From positions 12,367,114 through 12,431,113 of the forward strand of contig NC_135128.1 of assembly GCF_050908995.1 (NCBI RefSeq): DNA of 64,000 nt. Reading direction: 5' to 3'. Within the stretch, counting starts at the first letter, position 1; each line of letters begins with the position of its first letter. Of the stretch, positions 1-11,572 are shown piece by piece. The stretch is from Andrena cerasifolii (lineage: Eukaryota; Arthropoda; Insecta; Hymenoptera; Andrenidae). Position numbers and translations under genes: made by a program. The notes under the pieces were generated by a model. The model did not search any database. It was given only the letters and a program-made list of their open reading frames with translations, and was not told where the DNA came from.

Positions 1-2854
1 CTTCAGAGAGATTCTGAAAGCGAACGAATGCCAGAAGACTCGCCTGGTTTTCAGGTTTCAGGTCGTGTGTCATCCTTGCTAACACTTGCACTACTAGGCG
101 ATCAATAATTGCTGCTTTGGCTCTTCATTCACGTTTTACTTCTTGCATATCGAAATTAATTCTATGTGTGAGTAGAGATCCATCATTTCTGTCAAAAGAT
201 ATTAAGTAGTGATCGTAAGTGAGGCAAAGATGAAAGGAAGATAGAGATTAGGTACCGATATTCATAGTTGCTATGGTACAATATCTATTTTGGGGGATGT
301 TAGTGTTTTAGGTATACATAGTTGTGGTCGAAGTAAAATTTAAGATTGGAATTTTAATATCAAACTTTACTTAACATAATATACATGTTTTGACTTATTA
401 TTAGTACCACCTTATCAAAATACGATATTTCTTTACTGTTCACATTTCAGTCTCCTTTCGGAACATTTATATGTGAATAGTATTCAAACTAAACGTATCC
501 TACTATTTAAGAGGTCCAGAAAAATGTTTCAGTAAAACAGAATTTCGAAGGAAAAAGTGTCATCACTTTGACACACATCACCGTTACCAGAGCAAGGAAT
601 TTTACTTCACCCCAAAGAACAAAAATTAAAAACCCCCGCCGCGTAACGTTCCAACGAATCCCAGTTTCCCTGGACATTTTCACTTCTGCGTAACGCGAAA
701 ATTAAAGGGTACCAGAACTCTGGGCAGAAATAGAAACAGCCGTTACGCTTCGGGACAAATGTAATTAACAGGGCACGCAGAAACTTCCTTTCCTTGCTCT
801 CCACCCTTGCGTACCCCCGTCCCGCATTCCTGCCCCCTCTTCCCCTGGACGAGCGAAGGGCCCGCTCGGTTCACAAGAGAAGATGCTTATTAAGTTGTGT
901 CATCCAGGAATAAGGGCTAACGCGCTGCATCCAATTTGTGCCGCTTAATTAATTCCCTCCAATTTAGTCCCCGAGACCGGCCAATAAAGAAACCAGGGCC
1001 CCGCCGGTCAACGAGCGCCGATGCCACCGCAATATTGTCCCTAATGAAATCTTCGTTAATCGCGTCTTCGTCAAGTTTTCCAGCGTACAGCGACGTCGCT
1101 CAATTGCCGCTCCACGAATTTCACGCAGTTAAAAGGGGAACGTAGAATGCGGGCGTGCAACGCTCTCGATTCCTCTGTGACGCGATATTTTGATTCGGAA
1201 TGGACACGCTGATGGCTGGCGTGATACGTTGCTTGAATCAAGGCAACGATTAACGCGGGATAAATCGTCGTTACGGTTGTCGTTCACCAGGCACGAGGGA
1301 ATGGTAACAAAATTGTTCGGGGAGTACCTTTTGTAGTTGGTAACGGTCTTCCTTTTTGAAGGGAACTGCTGTTTTTAGAGGAATATTTATTGGATTTAAA
1401 ATTAATTGGTGATAGTAAAGTAAAATGTAATAAATGTGGAAGATAGGAATTATAAAAATCTTATTAGGAAGAGGATATTAGTAGGGTATTAAAAAATAAG
1501 GGGGAACGCGAATAGAATAGAATAAGAGATTGAACCGATAATGACTATATCAATATTAATACTAATACGAATCAATATTAATTATTGTGCATATCGACAT
1601 TAACGCTATCATCAAGATATTAATTTATCGCTTTCTATACATATTTATCGGTCAGTGAAATGCTGAAATGCAATTCACATGAATGCCCATTAATATTATA
1701 AACCCATTAATACAATCAATATTTAGTGAATTAAAAATTGTAAAAAATCTATATTTTACAGAAAAAATACTTGAGTAGGATTAAACACCGCAGTAAAATA
1801 TGTACTTAGCTTCTATGGTCTGACCTAATTCCTCTTATTCTACTTAAGTGATCAATTGAATAGTGTAGTCATGAATAAGACCAATCTGTATTTTTACTTC
1901 GTTCAAGTGAGCAAAATTTAATATTTCGATTGCCTATACAAGAATTATTAAGTAATCTCTGAATAATTAAAAAACAAAATATTTTTAAACTTTTATTCCA
2001 TACATTTTTGGGTAAATGAGAAACTATTATTTTCTTGAAAGAACGAAAATGTTCTAGTTAAACAGGAAAAAGTTAAATTTGTGACAACCAGATTTCCTGG
2101 AAATGTTGTGGAGTAGATAGATCCGAAGTTGAAACCTTAAACCGTTCGGTGAAAATAATTGTATAAAAATCACAATGTGCTTTCACTTCTATACTTATCC
2201 TGCTTTTAATTTCTCAAATAATAATAATTAAGAAAATATTCCCCACTTTTATATATTACCTTTAAATATCTGTTCAAAAGTATATGATCCTCCAGAACTT
2301 TTATCAATCGAACGTAAAATAACTGTTAAAACTGAACTCTTACAACAGAGTAAAAGTGTTAATCCACAAACTGAACGTAAAACTGAAAAGAAACGATTTA
2401 AAAGTTGAAAGTTCGATAAATAACTTTTATTTATAGAAGTTAACAGTTTCAATCCCTGTTGACAAGAGCAACTTCAACTTCAAGAGTATTCAATTTTTCT
2501 TTATTCAGAATCAGAAATAATTTATATAGTATCTACATTCTTCGACCCTCTAATTGCGCGATCCTTCAGGCAGCCACTCGTTCGACAAACACTACTGTCA
2601 AGCCTCCTCAAGGGAGATGCACGGAGAAGGAATCGCTTCCTAGATAGAATACCTGTCTCTGGATTCAACCCCGTTCGGCGTCGGAGTCGAGTCGCAGGGG
2701 TGGAGAAGCGTCGAGACCAAAAGGGGTCGCCGGGTGGCTCGAGCGTGACGGCAAGCTAATTATAGAATTATCGCTTTTAATTGCGAATCGTGCTATTTGC
2801 GCAATGGCGCGGCGGTGCAGCGCGATTGTCGTCGCGTGCCGAATTATTGGATGT

Positions 2855-2862
2855 TGACGTCA
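2855..2862. promoter_or_regulatory. Perfect CRE palindrome TGACGTCA
   Basis: The full 8-bp palindrome TGACGTCA lies in a GC-rich island (about 2640-3080) that also carries several TAATTA/TAATTG homeodomain-type cores. CREB/ATF proteins bind this motif. About one copy of an 8-mer is expected by chance per 64 kb, so it is only suggestive. Confidence 0.2.
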
Positions 2863-3118
2863 CCCGATGCGCGGCACCGCTTTGCTCGTAATTGCCGGCA
2901 CCAATTATGCAATTAGCGCCGCTCTCTAATGAGCGCAGTGTTATACACGCGGAATCTAAACACTCGGTTATTCGACGCCCCTCGCGCCAGCGAGCCTGTT
3001 TCGTGCATCTGGCTTTCATGCGCTTGTACGCAGGGAACAATGTTAGGTCCATGAAGTGTTTGGCGACTAAAGGGTGTGCCACGATTACTGTGGACCCCTT
3101 GGAAATATTTTTTCAAAG

Positions 3119-3331
3119 CAATCGAGTGATGAGCTTGGAATCTTTGTGACCAAGCCGCATGGCATCTTTGCTGTGGAGGTTTTGGAAGCTTTCCGCAGGA
3201 ATAATATTTGTGACCAAAGGCGAAAGAAGTTTTTTGAGGAATCGAATGACGAGGTTGAAATCTTTGCGATCAAGGAGCATGCTATGTTTGTGTGGAGGCT
3301 TTGTAAGCTTCTTTTAATAAGAATCGAATGA
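3119..3331 (+). repeat. Diverged tandem duplication, 120-bp spacing
   Basis: A block beginning ATCGAGTGAT at 3121 recurs as ATCGAATGAC at 3241, exactly 120 bp later. Both copies share landmarks such as AATCTTTG and TTTGTGTGGAGG/TTTGCTGTGGAGG. Identity is roughly 70% by eye. Both copies are open in one plus-strand frame (3074-3331), but the translation resembles no family I know. Confidence 0.5.
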
Positions 3332-5384
3332 TAGGGATATAATGATTTTCTACTGAGTGCATTGTTTTAAAGCCTAATTGCTACCCCCGTCGATATAATT
3401 CCACTGTATTAAGAATTCGGTTACCGTTAATGCTCCTTAATCTTATAAATGCTGCAATGTTACTTGCAAGGATGTGAAACTGCAGTGTAACTCGATATAA
3501 CACTGGCCCCGCGCAATTAGAACTGCGAGTAACATGATATTCCTACGTGTACCCAAATAATTGAATACTGCCGTTACTGGATGCCCATAATCCGGGTTAC
3601 CGAACCATTGGATGTGTACATTACTCATACACGAACGCTGGATTAACATCACTGTAATTTTCGTAAACTTCGTAATGGACTAGTCAGCACTCTCGTGCGT
3701 TGATATCGGTAGCATTAGTATCGCCAGATCCGTCAGGTTCTGATGAAGCAATATGCATATCTGTAGGAGGCTGGTAAAAATAAGACGAAACGGTGGAAAC
3801 ATTTGTAACATTAGTATTATCGAAACACGTTATTTTCGTCCCCCAAAAAATGTTTTCCTCGGTAAACAAATCTAGCATTGCAATTTCGTGAAATGACTTT
3901 ACGAATATATTTCTTCGGTGACGTGAAAAATACGATTACATGGATACATCTACTGAAAACCTCGCCCACATAAATATTCCTACTCCATTAAGAACACCCC
4001 CGAATGGTCATCTTCCAAATCAACGCTTCACACTCGAATCCTGCATGCAGAAATCGTTGCCATTCGAACTCCATCGATCCCAGTGAACGCAACCAACGAT
4101 TACACCGCGATGCATGTAACAAGAGCAACGGGTATAACGAGCGTGTAACAAATCCGGCGCGCGTGCCTACGTGTAAACACACTCCACTCGAAGCCACAAT
4201 CCCTTGTGTGCAGCGGCGGGGCGCAGTCGGATGGACGCGCAATAAAACACTGGCATAATGTTTCGCCCGGCTGGTTGAACACCGCAAATATACCCGTGGA
4301 CCGCATGCAGGTTTATTTTTAAGGGAGCCAGGGTCACGTATGCCATTCGTGCTTAGGGGCCGGGGACCTGCTGCCAGCGCCCCCCCCCCCCATACCCTCG
4401 GGGACTCATCGCGGATTAGCCTCGCTACATTTCGACCCTTCTGTCGGCGCGTATGTTCCGTCATTACGCGCCTAACTCCACGATCCCGAGTGCCCGCGGG
4501 GTGGGATCGATCCTGAAGGGGGGTCCTCTCAGTGATTCGGTCCTTTTTCCTGCGACAAATCGGCTAATCTCTTTACTGGTGTCACTGCTTCGCGAGTGTT
4601 CCAGGTTGGGGCATGGGATGGGGCTCGAAAGTGGGATATCCTAGTCGATTTGCGGTCTGCTATCCTGAGCGCGAGCTTGAGGAACCATGTTTGCTCTACG
4701 TTGAGACGTGGGTTGGCTAGTAGAAGTGGGAGATAAGTCATTCAAGCTTTCGTGTTAGTTAATTTATGCACCAGGCATGAAGGAAGAATGTTGAGAAAAA
4801 TCTTCCCTCCAGTCTTGAGTCACTGTTTAAATCCACAAAGTTGCGTTCCTATGGGTGAATTCGGGTTCGCGGTGTTCCCTTGTAAGACCTTGTATAGTTC
4901 CGTATCTTAATCGTATACGCTGGAAGACAAGCCAACCTCAAACCGCACCCTGGACACCCAAATGGAAATCAAACACGTCTCAGGCTCCACCTTTTGAGCT
5001 CAGCTGTCCAATTCCTCAACAACCCTTGTCACTTTGAAGTGCCTAGGACCTAGATCGTCCAGCTACTTCGGATCTCACCAGCGTAGGCGACACGCGGATT
5101 TTCGAAAGCGAGGTGAAACACGATTAAGAGGGAGCGCGACAGGGGTGGCACCGCGACCGAGGGTGGTCGTTGACGATGGTGGCCCTGTGGCAGAGAGGCG
5201 GGAGCGGGGTTGGCAGGCGTATGGGCGGCCGATTACGCCGATCTCCATTAGAGGGATTGTAAACTCCTGTAAATAAATAATGCACGTATCGGCGAGGAGC
5301 GTGGAGGGCTCTTTGCCTAAGCAGCCATCGGTCGTGGAACTTAATAAACGGCGTGCTTATCAATTTATAATGGGTCGGCGTGTC

Positions 5385-5394
5385 GCGCATGCGC
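5385..5394. promoter_or_regulatory. NRF1/Ewg-type palindrome GCGCATGCGC
   Basis: Perfect 10-bp palindrome in a GC-rich island about 1.1 kb before the first recognised Drgx exon. NRF1 (insect homologue Ewg) binds GCGCATGCGC-type sites, usually at promoters. It may mark a transcription start for Drgx or a divergent transcript. Confidence 0.3.
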
Positions 5395-6516
5395 GTGCCT
5401 ACAGGGCCGTATCTCTGGTTACATAACGGCGTGCACGCAGCGGCTTTAAACTCGGTGTATTCTAACTATGCCCACCAACCCCCTCTTTCGCCCTGCACGC
5501 GATCCTACGTTCCTTGCTTTTCTAACCCCTCCTTCCTCTCTCTCTCACTTCACCCCCTCGGTTAGTAATGCCCTCTCCCTTCTGTCCCCTCCTCGCCTAC
5601 CTTCGCCCTTTGCGGCTCCGGTACAAGGGACAAATTGAATTTTAGATCATCCCGTGCTCTTCTGGGGGTCCACGAGCTACCGAGGGCGAGGAGGGCCGGG
5701 GGAGTGGGCGACAAAGTGGGGAGGGGGTGGAGCAGACGTCGAGATGATACTAATTGAAATTTGAAATTGATATTAGCGAATTATTACCCCTCTCCTGCTT
5801 CTGCTTGGCCCAACGCAATTACGGCCGCGTGTCGGGTATCAAAAGTAATTGCTGCCAAACTTAACGAAATTCAGCCAATTTTCGTTTCGGCTGCCTGACC
5901 TTCCACGACGACGGATTACCGGCTCGGGTTTCGCTTTACGTATGCACGTAGCCTCCTTTCGCAGAGAGCAAATGGAATTTTGGGGGGTGATTTAGACGCT
6001 ACCAGGGATCGTTTTGCGAGCACAGGTGCCAGGGTCTTTCCGTTTTTGAAAAGACGAACAGCACATTTTACTGAATGCAATATGTGGTGTCGCGAGTTCT
6101 AGGTTTCTCTTTTCTTCATAGTTAGTTGATGTAGATCAATTATATTCTACTCGAACATCGAAAGAAACAGTTCATCTTTCAAACACCATGATCCTGTGAA
6201 TAGTCCATCTCATTTATGGATTCATAACTGAAAATGAAACGAAGCCAAACAAAGTTGAGGATTTCCAAGAGCATCTTCTGTACATTATGATTTAAAACAA
6301 CGAAACGACTAAAAATTGACGACGCGTAGATCGATCTACGGAACAAAACAACAATCTGTTCCACTTAAATCCATGAAGGAGCAGTTGTTAACGATTGTTA
6401 ATACTTTCCTCGTTCCAACGACTCGTGACAGTTCCTTCTTGTGTCGCTTTAATAATCTCCAATTTACTTTCCCAGAAAAATGATTCGTGACTTACGTAAG
6501 TGGCTTCCCGTTGCAG

Positions 6517-6769
6517 ATTGGATCTGTTCACACCCATCCACCAAACAACACCCACCACCACTCTCACCATCAGCAGCAGCAGCAGCAACAGCAACAACAA
6601 CAGCAACAGTCGAGTCAGTCCCAGGTGCCTGGAGTCGGAGGGGGTGGAGGGCCGGGGGGTGGCACGGTGGCCAGGGCTGGCGGCATATTCTGCTACCACT
6701 GCCCCCCGGGTCTCCCAACGCCACGATTACCGCCCACCCTCGAGTACTCGTTCACCGCCACTCATCCCT
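6517..6769 (+). CDS. Drgx: Drgx paired-like homeobox, N-terminal exon (no start codon)
   Basis: First recognised exon of a dorsal-root-ganglia-type homeobox gene, a neuronal transcription factor of the paired-like class. It is bounded by TTGCAG before 6517 and GTAAGT at 6770, is entered in phase 0 and left in phase 1, and codes 84 complete residues. The translation runs through a His-rich patch, a run of about 13 Gln coded by mixed CAG/CAA (about 6571-6609), a Gly-rich stretch, and then GIFCYHCPPGLP. The CYHCPP box corresponds to the N-terminal YFHCPP box of vertebrate DRGX. There is no methionine in the exon, so the start lies upstream. The polyQ and Gly-rich stretches are typical of longer insect versions. 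The boundaries fit consensus sites but were not checked against transcripts. Confidence 0.8.
6571..6609 (+). repeat. CAG/CAA polyglutamine-coding microsatellite
   Basis: About thirteen consecutive Gln codons, mixed CAG and CAA, inside the N-terminal Drgx exon, just after a His-rich stretch. The interrupted CAA codons suggest an older, partly stabilised tract. Length variation between individuals is likely. Confidence 0.85.
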
Positions 6770-9700
6770 GTAAGTAGACATTGTCTTCAGCAATGACGGC
6801 GCAAATTTTATGCCACGTTATAATAGATTCCATTGTCATTCCTTGCATCGAGTGATTCAGGGTAGATTAGCACCTTGAGGGAGCAATTTATTTTTAATGA
6901 CAATATACTTTGGGGGAGACCAGCTTTATGCTATAGATCAGAGAAACGAGAGAAATTAATTGTTGATGAGTTTGGTATGCTTTCGTTCGAATATACCTGG
7001 TCACAAAATATTTATTTTTGAAATGTAGTATTGTAGATTGTAACCGGTGCAGGGAGTTTTGTTGAGATAGCATTGAAATGGTCTCCAGCTTGATTGGTGA
7101 CAATGAAGTGTACGAGGGGATGCATTTGTGAAATCTGTTGTAAAGCAGTTCTCGATCTTATTGTTAGTTCAGAATGTTATCAATGTTGTGATATAGATTT
7201 TGAGAAGGGTTTGGTAGCTTCTTCTGTGGTGAATGAATGGATAGGCAAGAACAAATTGTTATATTTTGCATTGAAAACTATAAGGTCGAAAAAAGGAGTT
7301 CCAAGGATTTATCTTTCAAACTATTGTATTTGTTAGATTCTCAATCCACTGACAATTATTCAGAAACGTTACTTCCTCTACGAAACGTAGAAAATTATCC
7401 ACAGTGTAGAATATAAAGTAGAATCCTCCATTATATATCGTACTACATAATAATCGACTCTACAAACATGTCCTGCTATCAAAGTCCCCTTATACCTCCC
7501 AGCGACGCGATTACGAATCTCCCCAGAGTACTGTTTCGCCCCGATTTACCCCTGCAAGAAAAATTACATTCCGCCCATAACCTCGCATTTTTTCATCTAT
7601 TTCCCCTTCACTGTGCGCTTCACTTCACTCTTGCCGCCGCGAGGATAGATTTTAAAACGAGCAGTACTAAAAGAAACAGTCACTCCCAAAAATTCATTCA
7701 ATTTACTAAATAATCTTCAACGTAACAAAGCTGGTAAAATCTAACTTCGTTGCCAGGCGTAAAATCCAAATAGAATTCATTTTTGGACCCGTATCGCGAA
7801 AGCTATAAAAATCTCTCCAAACAATTTATTTTTTCCCGATATCGAGAAATCAATTTGCAGCGAGCCAATCGGCGTTAAATAGCGATCGAACCAGCAACAA
7901 TTTCGAGATGCGTGCAAATAAAAAGTATGCTGATACCGATTGAGCGAAATAAAAGTAGCTGGAAAGGCGGCGCGGGTGGTAGTTGGGGAGGAAAGAGGGG
8001 TAGGGAAGGGGGAAAAGGGAGATTGATTGTAGCGGCACTTGCTCTGGCGGAACACATCGATGAAGTTACATTACCGACTAGACCGAGTTACGCAAAGTGG
8101 ACGCTACAAACTGGACGGCCGCTAAACTTAATTTGCACTTCGAACCAACTTCCGGTTAAACCGCGTCCCGACGGCGGTGCCGAGTCGCTCTTTGGAACTT
8201 GGACGGCGGTGTGCCTGCCTATTCACCCGATCGCTTTCCAAGTCGAATCTCGTTTCTGTCGGGAGACGTTAACCCCGGTTTGCGGATATGTTCCTTCGCA
8301 ACTCAATGATACCGATTTAAAATTTCACGAAGGCATGAAACGATGCAATTTTTGTTGTAATATTTATTTGAATCCTTGAAGCTGTTTTTGGAATTTATAT
8401 TGTGAGTGTTGTACTCATTTTTAGTGATTCTTCTTTCACTGTTTAAAATCTTCTATGGAGGGATGTTATCTCTCTGTTTGCGAATGTATTTCCCTAGAAT
8501 TTAATAATAGCGATTTGAAATGTCAGAAAGGGTGGAACGATGAAAATTTGGGGATTTATACGCTGGAATGAAACTTTCTTGAGTTTAGAATTTTTTTAAA
8601 AGATTCAAGAATGGAAGAGTGTACTATAGATTTTTTTTCATTCTTCGCGAGCACGGTTCATCGAGTCACGATGTATATGCCCGCTGTATTGCATATTATG
8701 AGGCTCAATGAGGTGCATGTGGTAGGTAGATAATCGAATGGGGACCGTAGGTGTAGGAGGGAAGAGAAAACCCGTATCCTCGGGGACGTGTAAGTGCCCC
8801 TCCATCTAGCCTCGAAATATAGTTTAAATAAAATATAGATTTCACCAGCGCAAATTGAAATTATGTTTTTAATACGCATTTATCATTCCCTTTATCGCAC
8901 GATGCTCTCCGTATTTCCACTTAAAATTAAGCGAAATTCCCGTAGACCTGCGTTCATCACGGATTATAATGATAGCGGCGTTTAAATATTGCGTTGGAAA
9001 AAACGAGCACAAGTCCAGCACAAAGAACCTTCTAAATTGAAATTAAAAGTGAATTTTAATTGTTAACCAGTGCACGAGGTTTCTTCATTGCAAAATATAA
9101 ATTTATTTTTCCCTCGATTGCTGTGTAGGTGAAATCAATGTGCTGAATGATGAAAGGTGAAAACTTTACGAAAACTTAACACTACCAATCAACTTTGTAG
9201 AAACTTAAAAGAACTTTGCAAAAGTAATCAAAGGTTCCCTTACTTCATTCAGCCAACAATTACGTACCAGGACTCGCACACCTTCTTGCCAAGATCCTAT
9301 CACATTTGGAATCAAATGTTGCTCGACAACAATATACATACTCACTCATCCATCATTGCGTCCTGAGCAAATGTATTTCCACTTCGTTCAACACCGAACA
9401 AACCACTAATCCTCCCAACAAATTCGACCACGAAATTCGTTTCTCTTCGTTCCCTGGGAAACGTAAATTCGCACATGTGCGTCCAAGTAACGCCTGCTAG
9501 ATGATCTCTCGTGTAAAGGGGGCGGGAAGGGGTGTCCCCAGGGACGTCCATGCACCCTTCCAGCTCCCCTTGGTCGCAGCTCCAGCCCCCTCCCACTCGT
9601 TGGGATAAACAGATTAGGTAACTACGTGATAAGTCGGTAAGTGGGTTCACTCGGCCCACGGTCCAGCTTCGAACCCACGACGTTCGCTCTAACATCTAAC

Positions 9701-11382
9701 TACCTTGTTAGTGTCATTAGTAACGGTCGGGGGTGTCATTAGATTTCGTTCTGTGTCTAGTTTTTCCATGGAACCTTCGCCCTGCGATCCTCGTAGCGTG
9801 TTAACTTTCAGGAAAACCTGGAAGGCACTTTGCTTTTATCGCGAAAACAGAGGGTATTGGGGGAATTTTGTGGTATGAGCGAAACGGGGTGGGTGGTGCG
9901 TTATCGGTGATTAGTTAAATTTTCTTGGGAACGTGTATCGAAAAGGAGAGAAAAATTATGGGCAAAGACCAGGAAGGGTGAGAGACTTCATTAACCCTAG
10001 GGTGACTTGAATTCAGTTCTGACTTGTGGGATTATACGAGATCCATCTCGAGCTTAGGTGTTGTCTAGTTTGAATTAGGCGACTATGTAGCATCCGTGAG
10101 CTAGAAAAAGAAATGGGGGGGGGGTGTCAGTGGGTGAGCGTGAAATGTGAAACCAACCCCTAGAAATCCTTCCACAATTAAGTGGAGTGAAACACGCTTG
10201 AACTCCGTCCATCTAAAAATCAATCTATTCGTAACGTGCCATTTAACAATTTGCTTTTCCGAAAACTGTATTTATATGGAATATTATCACATCTCACGAG
10301 CATTGTAGCTAGCTTCGGCACAGCGTTCTGTAACAGTGATGAAACCTATATCACGTATCCTACTAAGTTATCGGGTACCCGAGACCCGAAAACTTTTAAG
10401 TTGTGATTTTACAGTGTGACCAGATGTAAGAATTTTTAAGCAAGAAAATCGGCTCCCGAAAATCACACGCCTAGTTAAAATTCAACTAGAAACCAACACC
10501 CCCCTTATTTCCATCAGGGTGCTTCACTATTCCTCCACATTCTCTCTTATTCCACCCCCTTTGTATCTTCAACAAATACCCCAGAATCTCATGATATTCT
10601 GCCACGACTGATTGGATCTACGATCTCAATCTTCCCAAGCAGATGTCCTCGAAGCAACACTTCCGCCTCTCAGGAATCGTTCTCACTTTCAGCTGCGTAC
10701 CTGTCTGAGCCTGACCCCCGGAAGGGTAAACCGCCCCGTGGCTCTTACGAGGCACGCGTTCCGCGCGATGGCGAATCAAGGGGTGGCTCTCGCAGGACAG
10801 ACAGGACGACAAAGTGTTTTAAAAGCGCACGTCGCACGTCGACGGGGCACGTGCGGCCGTTCTGTCCCCGTCTTCGTTTCCCAGCAAGGAATTAATCCCC
10901 CCCATTGTTTTTTTTCCCCGACGAGGAGACAATGCTAGCTGTCGCGGCGAGGACGACCAAGTACAGGCGTGTGCAAGCGCAAAAGTCAGCGGGGAGACGC
11001 TTTTCTACCGCGCCCCCTCTTGAGTACACGCTAATAAATTGGATCAGGCCGACTCTCGACGAGTTGCACGAGTTGTCTGGATACGGGCTCCGCTTCTGCT
11101 CTGAGTCTAATCTAAGATCTTGAGTGGATTTCAGTTTCGACCAGCGATAAATTTATTTAGCCGACCGACGGGTCTCGATTCTTCCTTCTTCAGGCCACCC
11201 CAGTCTACGCGCGCGATTTTCTACTCTTTCTAAAGTCGTCGCTGGGTGCTGTTAGTGGTCGTGATACAGATCACGAGGGGTTTGATGTGAATTCTAATTC
11301 GTCAACTGTGATTTCGGGGAATTTGAATGTAAATAGGGGTGTGAAAAGTGAACGCTTAGGAGCAACTATTGAGGGCTGCGCA

Positions 11383-11572
11383 CAGTGGCGGATTTAAGGA
11401 AAACGGCCCAGGTGGCAATCGTTCTGAGACACCCCGTATACAGAATAAAATTGCAAATAAATTTACGCGCGTGTGGTATGAAAATTAAGGGATACAAAAA
11501 AGAATATAGTGTTTGAATAAAATCATATTTTTTTGGAAGGATGTGGCCCTGGGGCCGTTAAATCCGCCACTA
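11383..11572. mobile_element. hAT-like MITE with perfect 8-bp target duplication
   Basis: 190-bp element with ends CAGTGGCGGATTTAA and TTAAATCCGCCACTA (14 of 15 positions inverted). It is flanked by the identical 8-mer GCTGCGCA at 11375-11382 and 11573-11580. Terminal CAG/CTA-type inverted repeats and 8-bp duplications are diagnostic of the hAT superfamily. It is too short to code a transposase, so it is non-autonomous. A longer relative with the same ends lies at 34347-34572. Confidence 0.9.

Larger units (their letters stand above)
1..6516. other. Drgx upstream flank or 5' intron, no recognised coding
   Basis: No open frame here looks like a protein I know. About 1-2450 is AT-rich and featureless apart from short A/T runs. 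GC-rich islands lie at about 2640-3080 and 4000-6000. The first contains several TAATTA/TAATTG cores and a perfect CRE-type palindrome. The second contains a perfect NRF1-type palindrome. The first recognised Drgx exon starts in frame at 6517 without any methionine, so an upstream exon must supply the start codon; it could lie here or before position 1. I could not identify it. Confidence 0.5.
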
